Source: Microcaldota archaeon (GTDB lineage: Archaea; Micrarchaeota; Micrarchaeia; Micrarchaeales; Micrarchaeaceae). Taken from it: a DNA stretch of 64,000 nucleotides. A program made the translations under genes and the position numbers. Every line of letters starts with the position of its first letter. The first letter of the stretch is position 1. The stretch covers positions 1 to 64,000 of the forward strand of contig JAJZNR010000011.1 in NCBI GenBank assembly GCA_021811605.1. Reading direction: 5' to 3'. Of the stretch, positions 46,807-56,254 are shown piece after piece. The notes below the pieces were generated by a model. It did no database searches and had not been told where the DNA came from. It was given only the letters and a program-made list of their open reading frames with translations.

Positions 46807-47421
46807 ATGATATCGTTCGTATACTTTGACCTTGGAGGCGTACTCGTATTCGATCTGATGGATCTTGGCAGATGGGACAAGTTCAAGCGGCATCTTGGTG
46901 TGACCGAGGCCCAGGACATTGCATATGACGAGCTTTATGATTTATATGAACCGGATATGCATAAGGGCAAACGGGATACTGATACGCTAATCCCGTTGAT
47001 TACGGAAAGGTTCGGCATAAAATTTCCGAAAGGGTATTCGTTGCTGGACGATATAGTTTCCAATTTTGAAAAAAACGATGCAATCTGGCCGATAGTCAAA
47101 AAGGCACAGAGAAGCTGCAGGATAGGCATGCTGACGAACATGTATCCGCACATGCTCGAGAAGATAAAGAGCCGGGGTCTACTGCAAGACGTGGAGTGGG
47201 ATGTGATTATAGACTCCAGCGTTGTGGGGGTACAGAAGCCGGAGACTGAGATGTTCGAGTTAGCCGAAAAGAAAACGGGAGTCGACGGTGGGGAGATACT
47301 GTTTGTGGATAACAGTCCAAGAAACATAGACAAGGCAAAAGAGTTTGGATGGCAGACGTTCCTTTACAGTCGAGCAAAGTTAAAGGAGTCTAATGCTGCA
47401 CTTTCTGCGTTGTTCCAATAA
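46807..47421 (+). CDS. HAD-superfamily hydrolase
   Basis: VYFDLGGVLV, LTNMYPH, FVDNSPRNIDKAKEFG. Confidence 0.85.
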   Translation: MISFVYFDLGGVLVFDLMDLGRWDKFKRHLGVTEAQDIAYDELYDLYEPDMHKGKRDTDTLIPLITERFGIKFPKGYSLLDDIVSNFEKNDAIWPIVKKAQRSCRIGMLTNMYPHMLEKIKSRGLLQDVEWDVIIDSSVVGVQKPETEMFELAEKKTGVDGGEILFVDNSPRNIDKAKEFGWQTFLYSRAKLKESNAALSALFQ

Positions 47422-47431
47422 GTTCAATACG

Positions 47432-47737
47432 TTACTTGCTGCCATCGAGCACAATCCTCTTGCTGAATGCACCTCTTTCCGCGGCCTTCTTCTTCCTCAC
47501 ATCCTCAAGCTTCGCCATTGGTATCTTCTTCAGCTCGCACAGGGCGTAAACCACCTCAAGCACGTCGGCAAGCTCTTCCTCCCTTCCCGACACGTAGAAC
47601 TCCGTAGCTTCCTCCTTTAGCTTGTCGCGGAGTCTTCTCTCGTATTCCTCTTCTGTCGCGACGTGCGTTATTGCCCGCTTTCCCGCAGCCTGCATTATCT
47701 CCGGAATCCTGTCTCTCACAAGTTTATCGGTTGACAT
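47432..47737 (-). CDS. MazG/PRA-PH-like nucleotide pyrophosphohydrolase
   Basis: KLVRDRIPEIM, KLKEEATEF, EELADVLEVVYAL. Confidence 0.8.
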   Translation of the reverse strand: MSTDKLVRDRIPEIMQAAGKRAITHVATEEEYERRLRDKLKEEATEFYVSGREEELADVLEVVYALCELKKIPMAKLEDVRKKKAAERGAFSKRIVLDGSK

Positions 47738-47767
47738 GAAGAATGTTCTGCGCTCCGATTTAAAAGA

Positions 47768-48250
47768 TTATCTGCGCATCTGGACTGGTACATCAGCGCG
47801 TCTCCTTATGCAGGCGTTGCCAGATATTATCATCGGAGCTTTGATATCGACTCCGTATACGCGTGCATTGTCGATGATTTTTGCATCGACAACAGTGCAA
47901 CCGTACCTGCTAGCAGGTTCACCGGCCTTTCGTGGTATCACGTGGCAACATATGGAAGAATTGCCCTCCACATTCGCAGTACCCATGACCGCGCAGCCAT
48001 CAAATATCCACGAGGTATCTCCATTCTTGTAACCTAAGTTATCCTCCCTTTCGATGTAACCTCCCTTCTCTCCCTTACTTATATACATCCTGGTGATAGG
48101 ATCGACCAAACGCTTTCTTGCCGCTATCTGCCAAACCACCGTTTCGCCGATTCTCCTGCTTTTCCCCGTGAAGCGAAACTTGTTGTTATCGGAGCTTATC
48201 GCCGGAGGCGTCCGCTTCTCTGCTTTTGTGTCTTCCTGCTTCGTTGCCAT
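47768..48250 (-). CDS. Beta-helix/hexapeptide-like protein of a family common in phage genomes
   Basis: ISKGEKGGYIEREDNLGYKNGDTSWIFDGCAVMGTANVEGNS. Confidence 0.55.
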   Translation of the reverse strand: MATKQEDTKAEKRTPPAISSDNNKFRFTGKSRRIGETVVWQIAARKRLVDPITRMYISKGEKGGYIEREDNLGYKNGDTSWIFDGCAVMGTANVEGNSSICCHVIPRKAGEPASRYGCTVVDAKIIDNARVYGVDIKAPMIISGNACIRRRADVPVQMRR

Positions 48251-48293
48251 TTGATCACAGCAATATAGTGGAACGCTGTCCAGATATATTTTG

Positions 48294-48349
48294 TTGAATA
48301 ATTTTCAAATAAATTACCAAAAGATATTTAAATCTTGAATAATATTCAA
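48294..48349 (+). promoter_or_regulatory. Two copies of TTGAATAATWTTCAA (48294-48308, 48335-48349) flanking TATA-like TATTTAAAT, upstream of Lrp gene
   Basis: Site 2 is TTGAATA-A-TATTCAA (perfect), site 1 has one mismatch; centre-to-centre 41 bp. Confidence 0.75.
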
Positions 48350-48360
48350 ATACGACCTTT

Positions 48361-48816
48361 GTGAAAGATATACGCGCAAGGCTGACCAACCTTCTGAAGG
48401 GTGGTTACTGTACCCCCAGAATCAGTGAGCTGGCTAGGGCTCTGAATGAGCCCCCAGCCACTATTCACTACAACATCCGTCAGCTCGAGAAGGACACCAT
48501 TGTCGGCTACAAGGCGGTCTTTGATTATAAGAACATTGATCAGGGCTTCTGCACATATGTGATGATACATCTCATGCCCGAAGAGTATACGGATCCGGCG
48601 AAAGCCGCGAAGGAGCTTGCTGGATACCCGCAGATAGAGTGTGTCGATGTTGTGACCGGCGATTGGGACCTTATCCTGAGAGTGCGCACCAAGGACATGG
48701 ACGAGTACTACCAATTCGTGAAGAACGTCCTAGGGAAGAAAAGGCTTTCCAGGGTGCAGTCGGTGCCGTCGATGAGACAGATAAAGGACGAGTTTATGAT
48801 TATTAAGGACAAATGA
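48361..48816 (+). CDS. Lrp/AsnC family transcriptional regulator
   Basis: HTH + RAM-like region VTGDWDLILRVRTKDMDEYYQFV; GTG start; overlaps the E3 gene. Confidence 0.88.
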   Translation: MKDIRARLTNLLKGGYCTPRISELARALNEPPATIHYNIRQLEKDTIVGYKAVFDYKNIDQGFCTYVMIHLMPEEYTDPAKAAKELAGYPQIECVDVVTGDWDLILRVRTKDMDEYYQFVKNVLGKKRLSRVQSVPSMRQIKDEFMIIKDK

Positions 48817-50201
48817 TAAGTGATTTTATGGTAATGGGATCGATTCCGGAGCAGGTTGATGTCGCCGTCATAGGTGGAGGAGTTGGAGGATATGTCGCTG
48901 CCATAAGAGCCGCGCAACTGGGAAAGAGCGTTGCAATCGTCGAGAAGGAGAAGCTCGGAGGGCACTGCCTCAACTATGCGTGCATACCTTCGAAGGCGCT
49001 CATCCACATAGCCGAGCTTTTCTATGACATGCAGCATTCGCAGAACTTCGGGATAACTGCGCAGAACGTAGCGCTTGATGCGAAAAAGATGCTCGAATAC
49101 CGTATCGCGGTGTCGAGGAAGCTCGAGGAAGGGGTGGCGTTCCTATGCAAGTCCAACCAGATTGATGTCTTAAAGGGCACTGCCACTTTCCTAGACTCGA
49201 AGAGCGTACAGCTCACAGATGGGATAACGCTGGAGTTCAGAAAAGCGATAGTTGCGACCGGTTCCGAACCTATAGTGGTGCCAGGATTTGAGTTCGGAGG
49301 GAACGTCCTCGATTATAAACAGGCGCTGCTTCTTGACCATGTGCCGAAGAGCATGGCGATAATAGGCGCGGGTTATGTATCTGTTGAGATAGCCGCACTG
49401 TATGCGAAGCTCGGTTCAAAAGTGACCATACTGGCGCGCTCTGATGTGCTATCTAAGTTCGATAAGGACGCTGTGGCGCTTATCAAAAAGAGATTCCAGG
49501 ATCTTGGTGTAAGGGTAATCCTATCGGCCACTCCGGCCAAGCACGACGCAGGTTCTGTAGGACTAATAAACGGGGAGAGAATAGACGCCGAGGCGATAGT
49601 GGTGGCAACAGGGCTTCGCCCTTTCACCGATGGGCTTGGCCTCGAAAACACTAAAGTGAAGGTTGGGGAGAGGGGATTCATCAATGTAAACAACCAGCTC
49701 GTTACAGACGACCCGAACATATTAGCGGTAGGCGACGTGATCGGCGAACCTATGCTCGCGCACAAGGCGATGCGGCAGGGAGTGGTAGCCGGAGAGGTGG
49801 CGGCAGGAATGAACTCTTCGTATGATAACCTCGTGGTGCCTGCGGTGATCTTCTCCGACCCGGAAGTGGCGATAGCAGGCAACATAGATGAGAAAGAGGG
49901 GGTGAAGGTAGCAAAGTTCCCGCTTACCGCGCTAGGCAGGGCTATAGCGCTCGACAACACACTCGGTTTCGTGAAGATTGCGTTCGAGGAAAACGGCGGT
50001 CTGGTAAGAGGAGTGGAGATAGTGGGACCCGACGCGAACGCGGAGATAGCAGAGGCTGCGCTCGCTATCGAGATGGGGGCTACGGTAGAGGATCTCGCAG
50101 ATACTATACATCCACACCCGACGTACAGCGAAGCGATTATGGAAGCTGCGGAGGACGCGCTGGGAAGAGGAATACACTTCTTCAGACCAAGACAAAAGTA
50201 G
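48813..50201 (+). CDS. lpdA: Dihydrolipoamide dehydrogenase E3
   Basis: VIGGGVGGYVAAIRAAQLG, GGHCLNYACIPSKALI, HPHPTYSEAIMEAA. Confidence 0.95.
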   Translation: MISDFMVMGSIPEQVDVAVIGGGVGGYVAAIRAAQLGKSVAIVEKEKLGGHCLNYACIPSKALIHIAELFYDMQHSQNFGITAQNVALDAKKMLEYRIAVSRKLEEGVAFLCKSNQIDVLKGTATFLDSKSVQLTDGITLEFRKAIVATGSEPIVVPGFEFGGNVLDYKQALLLDHVPKSMAIIGAGYVSVEIAALYAKLGSKVTILARSDVLSKFDKDAVALIKKRFQDLGVRVILSATPAKHDAGSVGLINGERIDAEAIVVATGLRPFTDGLGLENTKVKVGERGFINVNNQLVTDDPNILAVGDVIGEPMLAHKAMRQGVVAGEVAAGMNSSYDNLVVPAVIFSDPEVAIAGNIDEKEGVKVAKFPLTALGRAIALDNTLGFVKIAFEENGGLVRGVEIVGPDANAEIAEAALAIEMGATVEDLADTIHPHPTYSEAIMEAAEDALGRGIHFFRPRQK

Positions 50202-50208
50202 TGCTCGC

Positions 50209-50979
50209 ATGGATTATCACAAGGACTTCGAAGATGGCGTCGCGGAGACGAAACTGGGCAGGCTGCACTATAAGTACCACAAGGGCATAGGCGCGACCTT
50301 GGTATTCCTCCACGGGATGGGCGGCACGACTATGGTCTGGGGGAAGTTGATGGAGGAGATGCCCGGAGACCTTAATATATACCTTATCGACCTCCTGGGC
50401 CACGGGGAATCCGACGCTCCGCATATTGATTACACGATAGAAGGGCAGGTGTCGACTTTGAAGGAGTTCGCTGAAAAACTGCAGCTTAACTCATTTTACC
50501 TTATTGGGCATTCCTATGGCGGCTGGATAGCTACGTACTATGCTTCCCAGTACGACCTCGCCGGGCTTGTGATAGTCGATGGCGCTGGACTGAAGGCGGC
50601 ATTCGACCAGATAAGGCTAGGTCACCGTGAGGACCATTACAAGAGCGCTTTCTTCAAATCTACAATGATGTTCGCAGGCAACCATGACTATGTGATAAAC
50701 AGCATACTGGACCAGGACCTGAAGGAGAGCTCAGAGCTGGACGACGACATTCTTGCAAAGGTGAGGGCGCCGACACTGATAATCTGGGGCACAAAGGACC
50801 CGATACTGAGCCCCCAGATAGGCTTCATGCTGAACGTGAAGATAAAGAGCAGCGTTTTCCAACCTATAGATGGAGCCGAGCACAACCCGCATCACTCACA
50901 CCCGAAGGAGTTTGCAGCTGCGGTACTGAGATTCATAGAAGAGACCAGTAAAAATAAAAGGGTTGAGGAAGGTAGATAG
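50209..50979 (+). CDS. Alpha/beta hydrolase
   Basis: VFLHGMGG, IGHSYGGWIA, WGTKDPI, GAEHNPH. Confidence 0.88.
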   Translation: MDYHKDFEDGVAETKLGRLHYKYHKGIGATLVFLHGMGGTTMVWGKLMEEMPGDLNIYLIDLLGHGESDAPHIDYTIEGQVSTLKEFAEKLQLNSFYLIGHSYGGWIATYYASQYDLAGLVIVDGAGLKAAFDQIRLGHREDHYKSAFFKSTMMFAGNHDYVINSILDQDLKESSELDDDILAKVRAPTLIIWGTKDPILSPQIGFMLNVKIKSSVFQPIDGAEHNPHHSHPKEFAAAVLRFIEETSKNKRVEEGR

Positions 50980-50992
50980 TTCGGTGACTGAC

Positions 50993-51733
50993 ATGGTTAC
51001 TTACAATATAGTTGAGCGGAAGTACATACTCGCAGAGAAGACAGATGAGACTCCAGAAGTGTTGATAGTGGGTTTCAAGCCAGATGACGGCATGCCCCCG
51101 AGCCCTTTTGACCCAGGCATGTTCATGATGATAACAGGAGTGGACGCCGCAGGGAAGAGGTACACAGCAAGGGCATTCTCAATAGCGTCAGACCCGTCGT
51201 CTCCGGAAATTGAGTTCTTTGTCATCAAGCAGCCGACTCACGGGGAGCATATTGGCACGTCACACTTTATGGAGGCGAAGGAAGGAGATATATTCATGCT
51301 GAAGGGGCCGAGCGGGCAGTTCAGGTTTGACCCGAACAAGGACAAAAAGGTTCTGTTCATTGCAGGCGGCACTGGGCTTGCCCCATTCATGTCTATGTTG
51401 AGGCACATGAAGCTTGTGGAAGCCGACTGCGACATAGATATGCTCTATAGTGTGAAGTTCCCTACAGAGATAATAAGGAAGGATGAGCTGGATGGTTACA
51501 GGAGCACTCTCGGGCTCAAGCTCACTGTAACGGTGACAAGGCCGACAGCCGGAGACGGATGGGCCGGGCAGACTGGGCACGTTGACGCGAACATGATACA
51601 GAAGTATTCGCAGGACGTGAATGAGCGGATGTGCTACATCTGTGGACCGCTGCCGTTCGTTAAGGCTGTGAAGGACGCGTTGGCTTCGATAGGGATTCCT
51701 CCGCAGAGAGTAAGCGCGGACGTTTGGGGATAG
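50993..51733 (+). CDS. FAD/NAD-binding ferredoxin-reductase-like oxidoreductase
   Basis: RAFSIAS, GPSGQF, FIAGGTGLAPFMSMLR, CGPLPFVKAV. Confidence 0.88.
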   Translation: MVTYNIVERKYILAEKTDETPEVLIVGFKPDDGMPPSPFDPGMFMMITGVDAAGKRYTARAFSIASDPSSPEIEFFVIKQPTHGEHIGTSHFMEAKEGDIFMLKGPSGQFRFDPNKDKKVLFIAGGTGLAPFMSMLRHMKLVEADCDIDMLYSVKFPTEIIRKDELDGYRSTLGLKLTVTVTRPTAGDGWAGQTGHVDANMIQKYSQDVNERMCYICGPLPFVKAVKDALASIGIPPQRVSADVWG

Positions 51734-51840
51734 ACTGTCTTTGCCTTATCTCTGGCGTAGATATCGGTGGTTTGGCATAATACTCGCAATGGAAGAATCG
51801 TCTAACCTTCTTACCTCTCGCGAGATGGAAAAGACTATAG

Positions 51841-52533
51841 TCAGATCTTGTTCAGTCTGCTCTCTATTTCGCTGATATCGAGCTTCGTGGAAAGCAGCGG
51901 TATCCTCTCGACCTGCGCAATCTTTACGGCGAGCTTATCCACCTGCGTGACGTTGTGGAGCACTATCACCTTCGGCTTTATCGGTGCGACTCTCACCACC
52001 ACCATCGGGGACTTCCCGTTCGATACATGCTCGAATATGAAGGCTCTCTCTGTAGTGGAACCGAAAAGCTTTGGGTACTCCGATGGTGACATCTCCAATA
52101 TCACGCGCAGGCTGTCCAGCCTCGTGTAGCCGAATAGCTTGAGCCCGTCCAGGTAACCAGGGTTCGACAGGACCTTTCCCTCTATTATCCTGCTGAAGTC
52201 CACCCCGTTTATCGGGGCTACGAAATCATGTATGTTGTAGAATGGCGGCTGCTTCTCCGGCGCAGGCGCGAACCTCTCCAGACCGTGCCTTACTGAACCC
52301 CCTTTTGAATCATCAATTGAGAAAAGGGCGTCAACGAACCGTCTTATAACACCCACCCCAGGGCTTAGCCTCCTGTTGCTCTCATAGTCGCTTATCGTCG
52401 ACGTCGAGATCTTAATCTGCTTTGCGAGCTCTATCTGTGTTATCCCGAACAGCTCCCTCCACTTCTTCATCGCGGAGCCTGGGCTGTCCGATAGTGTTAT
52501 CTCGCCCGCTATTCTCTCTTTCAACTCCTCCAT
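51841..52533 (-). CDS. XRE-type HTH archaeal transcriptional regulator
   Basis: WRELFGITQIELAKQIKISTSTISDYESNRR. Confidence 0.85.
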   Translation of the reverse strand: MEELKERIAGEITLSDSPGSAMKKWRELFGITQIELAKQIKISTSTISDYESNRRLSPGVGVIRRFVDALFSIDDSKGGSVRHGLERFAPAPEKQPPFYNIHDFVAPINGVDFSRIIEGKVLSNPGYLDGLKLFGYTRLDSLRVILEMSPSEYPKLFGSTTERAFIFEHVSNGKSPMVVVRVAPIKPKVIVLHNVTQVDKLAVKIAQVERIPLLSTKLDISEIESRLNKI

Positions 52534-52542
52534 GAACCCTCC

Positions 52543-52557
52543 TACGTCAATAACGTA
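52543..52557. promoter_or_regulatory. TACGT-N5-ACGTA inverted repeat in the XRE regulator promoter region
   Basis: tacgtcaataacgta; further acgtcat copy at ~52566. Confidence 0.4.
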
Positions 52558-52574
52558 ATAGCTTATACGTCATG

Positions 52575-53495
52575 TTATTTAAGCCTTCGTTTTCTGCCGT
52601 GCCTGTTGCCTCGAGCGCCATTACCGATCTTGCTCTTTCTGGTTTTTCTTGCTGTTCTGTGCTTGTGCTCTATTTCAGTATACATCTTGGCAATGTCAGA
52701 TGGCATTCCTCCATTCTTTTCTTTCTTCGCGGGCTCACTGCCATGCCCCTTTTTCGATGCAAGTACGGGAGCACCATCCCCGTTTTTATTCGCCTGCTCT
52801 TTTTCGGAATCTAAGTTAAGCAGCTTTCTTACGTATCCATAAATGAGTGACACTATGCCTGCCATGAGAAGCAGTATGAATATTATGCCAAGCTGCACTC
52901 CCTGGTTTACCTGCGAGTATACCGAGCTGAGTGTAGGTCCTTTCAGCGTACTGTTCGATATCGGCTGGAGATATGCCAGCTTTACGAATATGCTCTTGTT
53001 CTTGGATGCACTTCCATTAGTATTATCAAATACTAGGTAGTAGGTTCCTGGAGGGAACACCTGATTGGGTTTCTGATACAGTATAGGAACAGTTGGCTGT
53101 GTACTATTCTGCGTGTACGGTATTGTCACAAGTTCACTGGCATTCTGGTAGATATAGAAAACCCCCTTATTCGCAATCGAGATTGCGTAATCAAGACCCC
53201 GGGCTGCAGAAAGGTTTGAGTTCACATATGAACTCCATCCATCGAAGGCCGTGGAATTCATCAGATACACATTTGTACTGTTGTCGATGTTCATGAATAC
53301 CAGTAGGATAGACGCATTTGCAAAAGCTATGGATCTGTTTACGGATCCGTGCGCAGGGACAGTGAGGTTCTGAACAACCATGCCCTGGGTCAGAGGGGAT
53401 GGTGCGCTGTTCTGCATAGATACAGCAACGACCAGTGTTATGATGGCCAACACCAAAAGGATCAGCCCTGCTTTTGTATAGTTAGAGAACATCAT
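52575..53495 (-). CDS. Membrane-anchored extracytoplasmic protein with Lys/Arg-rich cytosolic tail
   Basis: N-terminal TM, sequon-rich ectodomain, second TM, basic C-terminus. Confidence 0.75.
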   Translation of the reverse strand: MMFSNYTKAGLILLVLAIITLVVAVSMQNSAPSPLTQGMVVQNLTVPAHGSVNRSIAFANASILLVFMNIDNSTNVYLMNSTAFDGWSSYVNSNLSAARGLDYAISIANKGVFYIYQNASELVTIPYTQNSTQPTVPILYQKPNQVFPPGTYYLVFDNTNGSASKNKSIFVKLAYLQPISNSTLKGPTLSSVYSQVNQGVQLGIIFILLLMAGIVSLIYGYVRKLLNLDSEKEQANKNGDGAPVLASKKGHGSEPAKKEKNGGMPSDIAKMYTEIEHKHRTARKTRKSKIGNGARGNRHGRKRRLK

Positions 53496-53808
53496 AGCAC
53501 CATGCAGTTATGTATTGCTGTGACCTAAAGAATAAAATAGGTATCGCAAATGCAGTGGCATGGCCGCATACATTGTCATGCAGCAATTGGATGCACTGTA
53601 GGATTTGGAGCATGTTGCCGCATTCACGGCAGATGTTGCATCCGCCTGATTCGGAGCTCGAGGATTATGTGGATGGATTGGATACTCGGAATCATGTTAA
53701 TCGCTGTTCTAAAAGTCTGGATGCAAAAACGGGACTTGCGACTTCGTTCTATATAGGGTCTGCGGGAAGTGACGACAAAGACTGCCGTAACTGTATTCAA
53801 TGACGTAA

Positions 53809-53855
53809 GAAGAAGAAGATGATGAAGATGGAGAAGGAGAAGGAGAAGATTCGGG
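53809..53855. repeat. Purine-rich low-complexity GAA/GAG/GAT tract
   Basis: agaagaagaagatgatgaagatggagaaggagaaggagaag. Confidence 0.8.
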
Positions 53856-53985
53856 ATAATAGATGGTCTTTCGGGTTAGGGAGTACGCGTCTGTCAGAGC
53901 TTCTGGCAAAATCCCTAAAAGAGGGAGTTTTTAATTTGTCGTGTTCCTAATGTTAATTGTAGATAAAGGCTGATGTGTTGTTGAC

Positions 53986-54843
53986 ATGGCTCGATATAAA
54001 GAAGAGGATAATAATGCAATAAAGCAGAAGGCAGAACTCAGCGAACATGGAAAGATAAAACTGCTAATCCTTGTCGCTATGGCTCTCTTGATCATATCGC
54101 TGATTGTTTACGTGGTAGGGATTAGCGCTGCGCCATCACAGAAACAACTGTCGCTTTCCACCTGTGCCGGATATTTCAATACGCTTGAGAAATATCAGTG
54201 TGTGGATTTTCTGGCTAACTCCACGGATAACCTCACGGAATGCAGCATGCTGCCAGGCTACCAAGCAGATGTGTGTTACTATGACACGGCATTAGGCAGG
54301 CACAATATCAGCGCATGCTCTCGCATAACTGCAAACAGCACAATCACTGCATCGGCTTATGACAATTGTGTGATAAGCCTTGCCAACAGTCCAGCGGATA
54401 TGGGATACTGCGGAACCCTTTCAATTAATGATGGTCTCAGGTGCATCTACAACATTTCCGTTAGGGCAGGATTCTCGAATGCAAGCGCATGCGATCAGAT
54501 ATCGAGCGCCTTCTTCGGAAATGAATGCAGGTATCTTGATTTCTATTATCAGGCACAGCAGATGAAAGACGCAGCTGACTGTGGATACCTTCAGCCCACC
54601 GCAAACGACACTACACTCTCATTGCTTCTCATGAATAATGAAACAGGCTTTTCGACTAATCCAAATTTAACGATAGAACGGGCATTGTTGCCTGCTTACT
54701 ATCTCCAGCAGAATGTCTCTCCTCGTGATTACTGCTATCTGAAGCTTGCACAATCTGAAAGCAACAGGAGCATATGTAGCCTGGCAACAACGAAAACAGG
54801 TGGCGCGCTGTGCAACGCCACCTTTGAAGGCACGGTTGTGTGA
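53986..54843 (+). CDS. Membrane-anchored Cys-rich extracytoplasmic repeat protein
   Basis: N-terminal TM; paired Cys repeats (C.....L....CVDFLA; C..I......YDNCVISLA...); sequons. Confidence 0.75.
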   Translation: MARYKEEDNNAIKQKAELSEHGKIKLLILVAMALLIISLIVYVVGISAAPSQKQLSLSTCAGYFNTLEKYQCVDFLANSTDNLTECSMLPGYQADVCYYDTALGRHNISACSRITANSTITASAYDNCVISLANSPADMGYCGTLSINDGLRCIYNISVRAGFSNASACDQISSAFFGNECRYLDFYYQAQQMKDAADCGYLQPTANDTTLSLLLMNNETGFSTNPNLTIERALLPAYYLQQNVSPRDYCYLKLAQSESNRSICSLATTKTGGALCNATFEGTVV

Positions 54844-54856
54844 GGAGGGTAGTCGC

Positions 54857-56254
54857 ATGAGAACAGACGGGATTGTAACTGCAGTCAGGATTGGCGCACA
54901 GACAAAAGATAACACCTACACTATACTGACTGCTGAACAGATACTCACTGTAAGATGCGGGATACTGCTGGAGCCCGGGGAAGAGGCATCAGTGGACACC
55001 GAAAAAATCGAGGACTCTGCAATCCCTTCCGGCGCCATTACCGTAGTGGGGAAAACCTCAAAAGTTAGGTACAGGAAGATGCTAAGTTTATTGACGAAGA
55101 AGGCGATTGACCCGAAAGGCGGACGCGGCGCGGAATATACGGGAAAGTTTAAGGCAACTACATCCTCCATGTCGAGGCAGCTTGGCGCAGCCGCGAAGCG
55201 GTTCCTAGAAAGCTATCTGACAGGCGCCGCGACAATAGTAAGGTTCCATAACGACTGTGACGGCTCCAGCGGCGCCATCGGACTACACATGGCGCTCGAT
55301 GCGGTGAACGCAAAACTAGGCTACCAGCCAAGGAACATTTCATGGAGGATGAACAAGAGCATCGCCTACAGGGTAGACGAATACTACGAAGATTCACTTT
55401 TCCTAAACAACTACAAATCCATAGCCCGACCACTGGTATTGGCAAGCGATTTTGGCACATCGCCGGAAAGCGAGGGCGCGATAAGAGAGCTGTGCAAGAC
55501 TGCAGACATGATGATGTTGGACCACCATCCAGTCTATGGCAGTTTTCCAAGGGAGCTGGTTACGTACATAAACCCGTGGGATTTCGGAGGCGACTCTGAT
55601 TACACCGCCGGCATGCTTACCTGCTCGTTCGCGGACAGGATTGTGGGAGTGAACCTCGAACTGCTCAAACACGCGTCGCTTATCGGGGACTACAGCGCGT
55701 GCGCAGATAGGAGCAACACGGAAGCGCAGAGAGTAGCCGTAGTGCTAGATTACCTCACAAGCAAGCGCGGGGAAGGCGAAAATTTCACGCCCAAGTACTT
55801 CGGCTCTGTGATATTCGACAGGGAGAAGCTGGCTGAGAGCTTCCTGTACGCGAGCACGCGGATGAGCGAGGCCATAGAGCTGGGAGTCAAGAACATAAAG
55901 CATTACATCACAGCGGGCAGGACGAACGTATACGTCCTGGACTTCAAACACGTCTCGAGAAGCGAGGACGATTACCCGCTCCCCGGCAGATACGCGTCGA
56001 GCCTGCAGAGAAAGATGGAGGAGATAGGAGGCGCGGACGTGATAACAGTGGTGCACTACGGCAACTATATATCGTTTAGGCTCAGCCCTACGGCCGCGAA
56101 AAAAATTGAGCTCCTGAAAATCATAGAAAGACTCAAGGAGGAGTCGGAGCACGTAATTGGCGGTGGTGGACACCATGCAGCCGCGAGCATAAGGGTGGAC
56201 AAGAACCACGTTGACGACGTGCTGGGACGCCTGCTGCAGGAGCTCGGGGCGTAA
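54857..56254 (+). CDS. DHH-family (RecJ/GAN-like) phosphoesterase
   Basis: FHNDCDGSSG, MLDHHP, GGGGHHAAASI. Confidence 0.88.
   Translation: MRTDGIVTAVRIGAQTKDNTYTILTAEQILTVRCGILLEPGEEASVDTEKIEDSAIPSGAITVVGKTSKVRYRKMLSLLTKKAIDPKGGRGAEYTGKFKATTSSMSRQLGAAAKRFLESYLTGAATIVRFHNDCDGSSGAIGLHMALDAVNAKLGYQPRNISWRMNKSIAYRVDEYYEDSLFLNNYKSIARPLVLASDFGTSPESEGAIRELCKTADMMMLDHHPVYGSFPRELVTYINPWDFGGDSDYTAGMLTCSFADRIVGVNLELLKHASLIGDYSACADRSNTEAQRVAVVLDYLTSKRGEGENFTPKYFGSVIFDREKLAESFLYASTRMSEAIELGVKNIKHYITAGRTNVYVLDFKHVSRSEDDYPLPGRYASSLQRKMEEIGGADVITVVHYGNYISFRLSPTAAKKIELLKIIERLKEESEHVIGGGGHHAAASIRVDKNHVDDVLGRLLQELGA

Noticed and set aside
53709-53909. 66-aa Ser-rich minus ORF
   Set aside because: Product of the low-complexity GAA/GAG tract read on the opposite strand.
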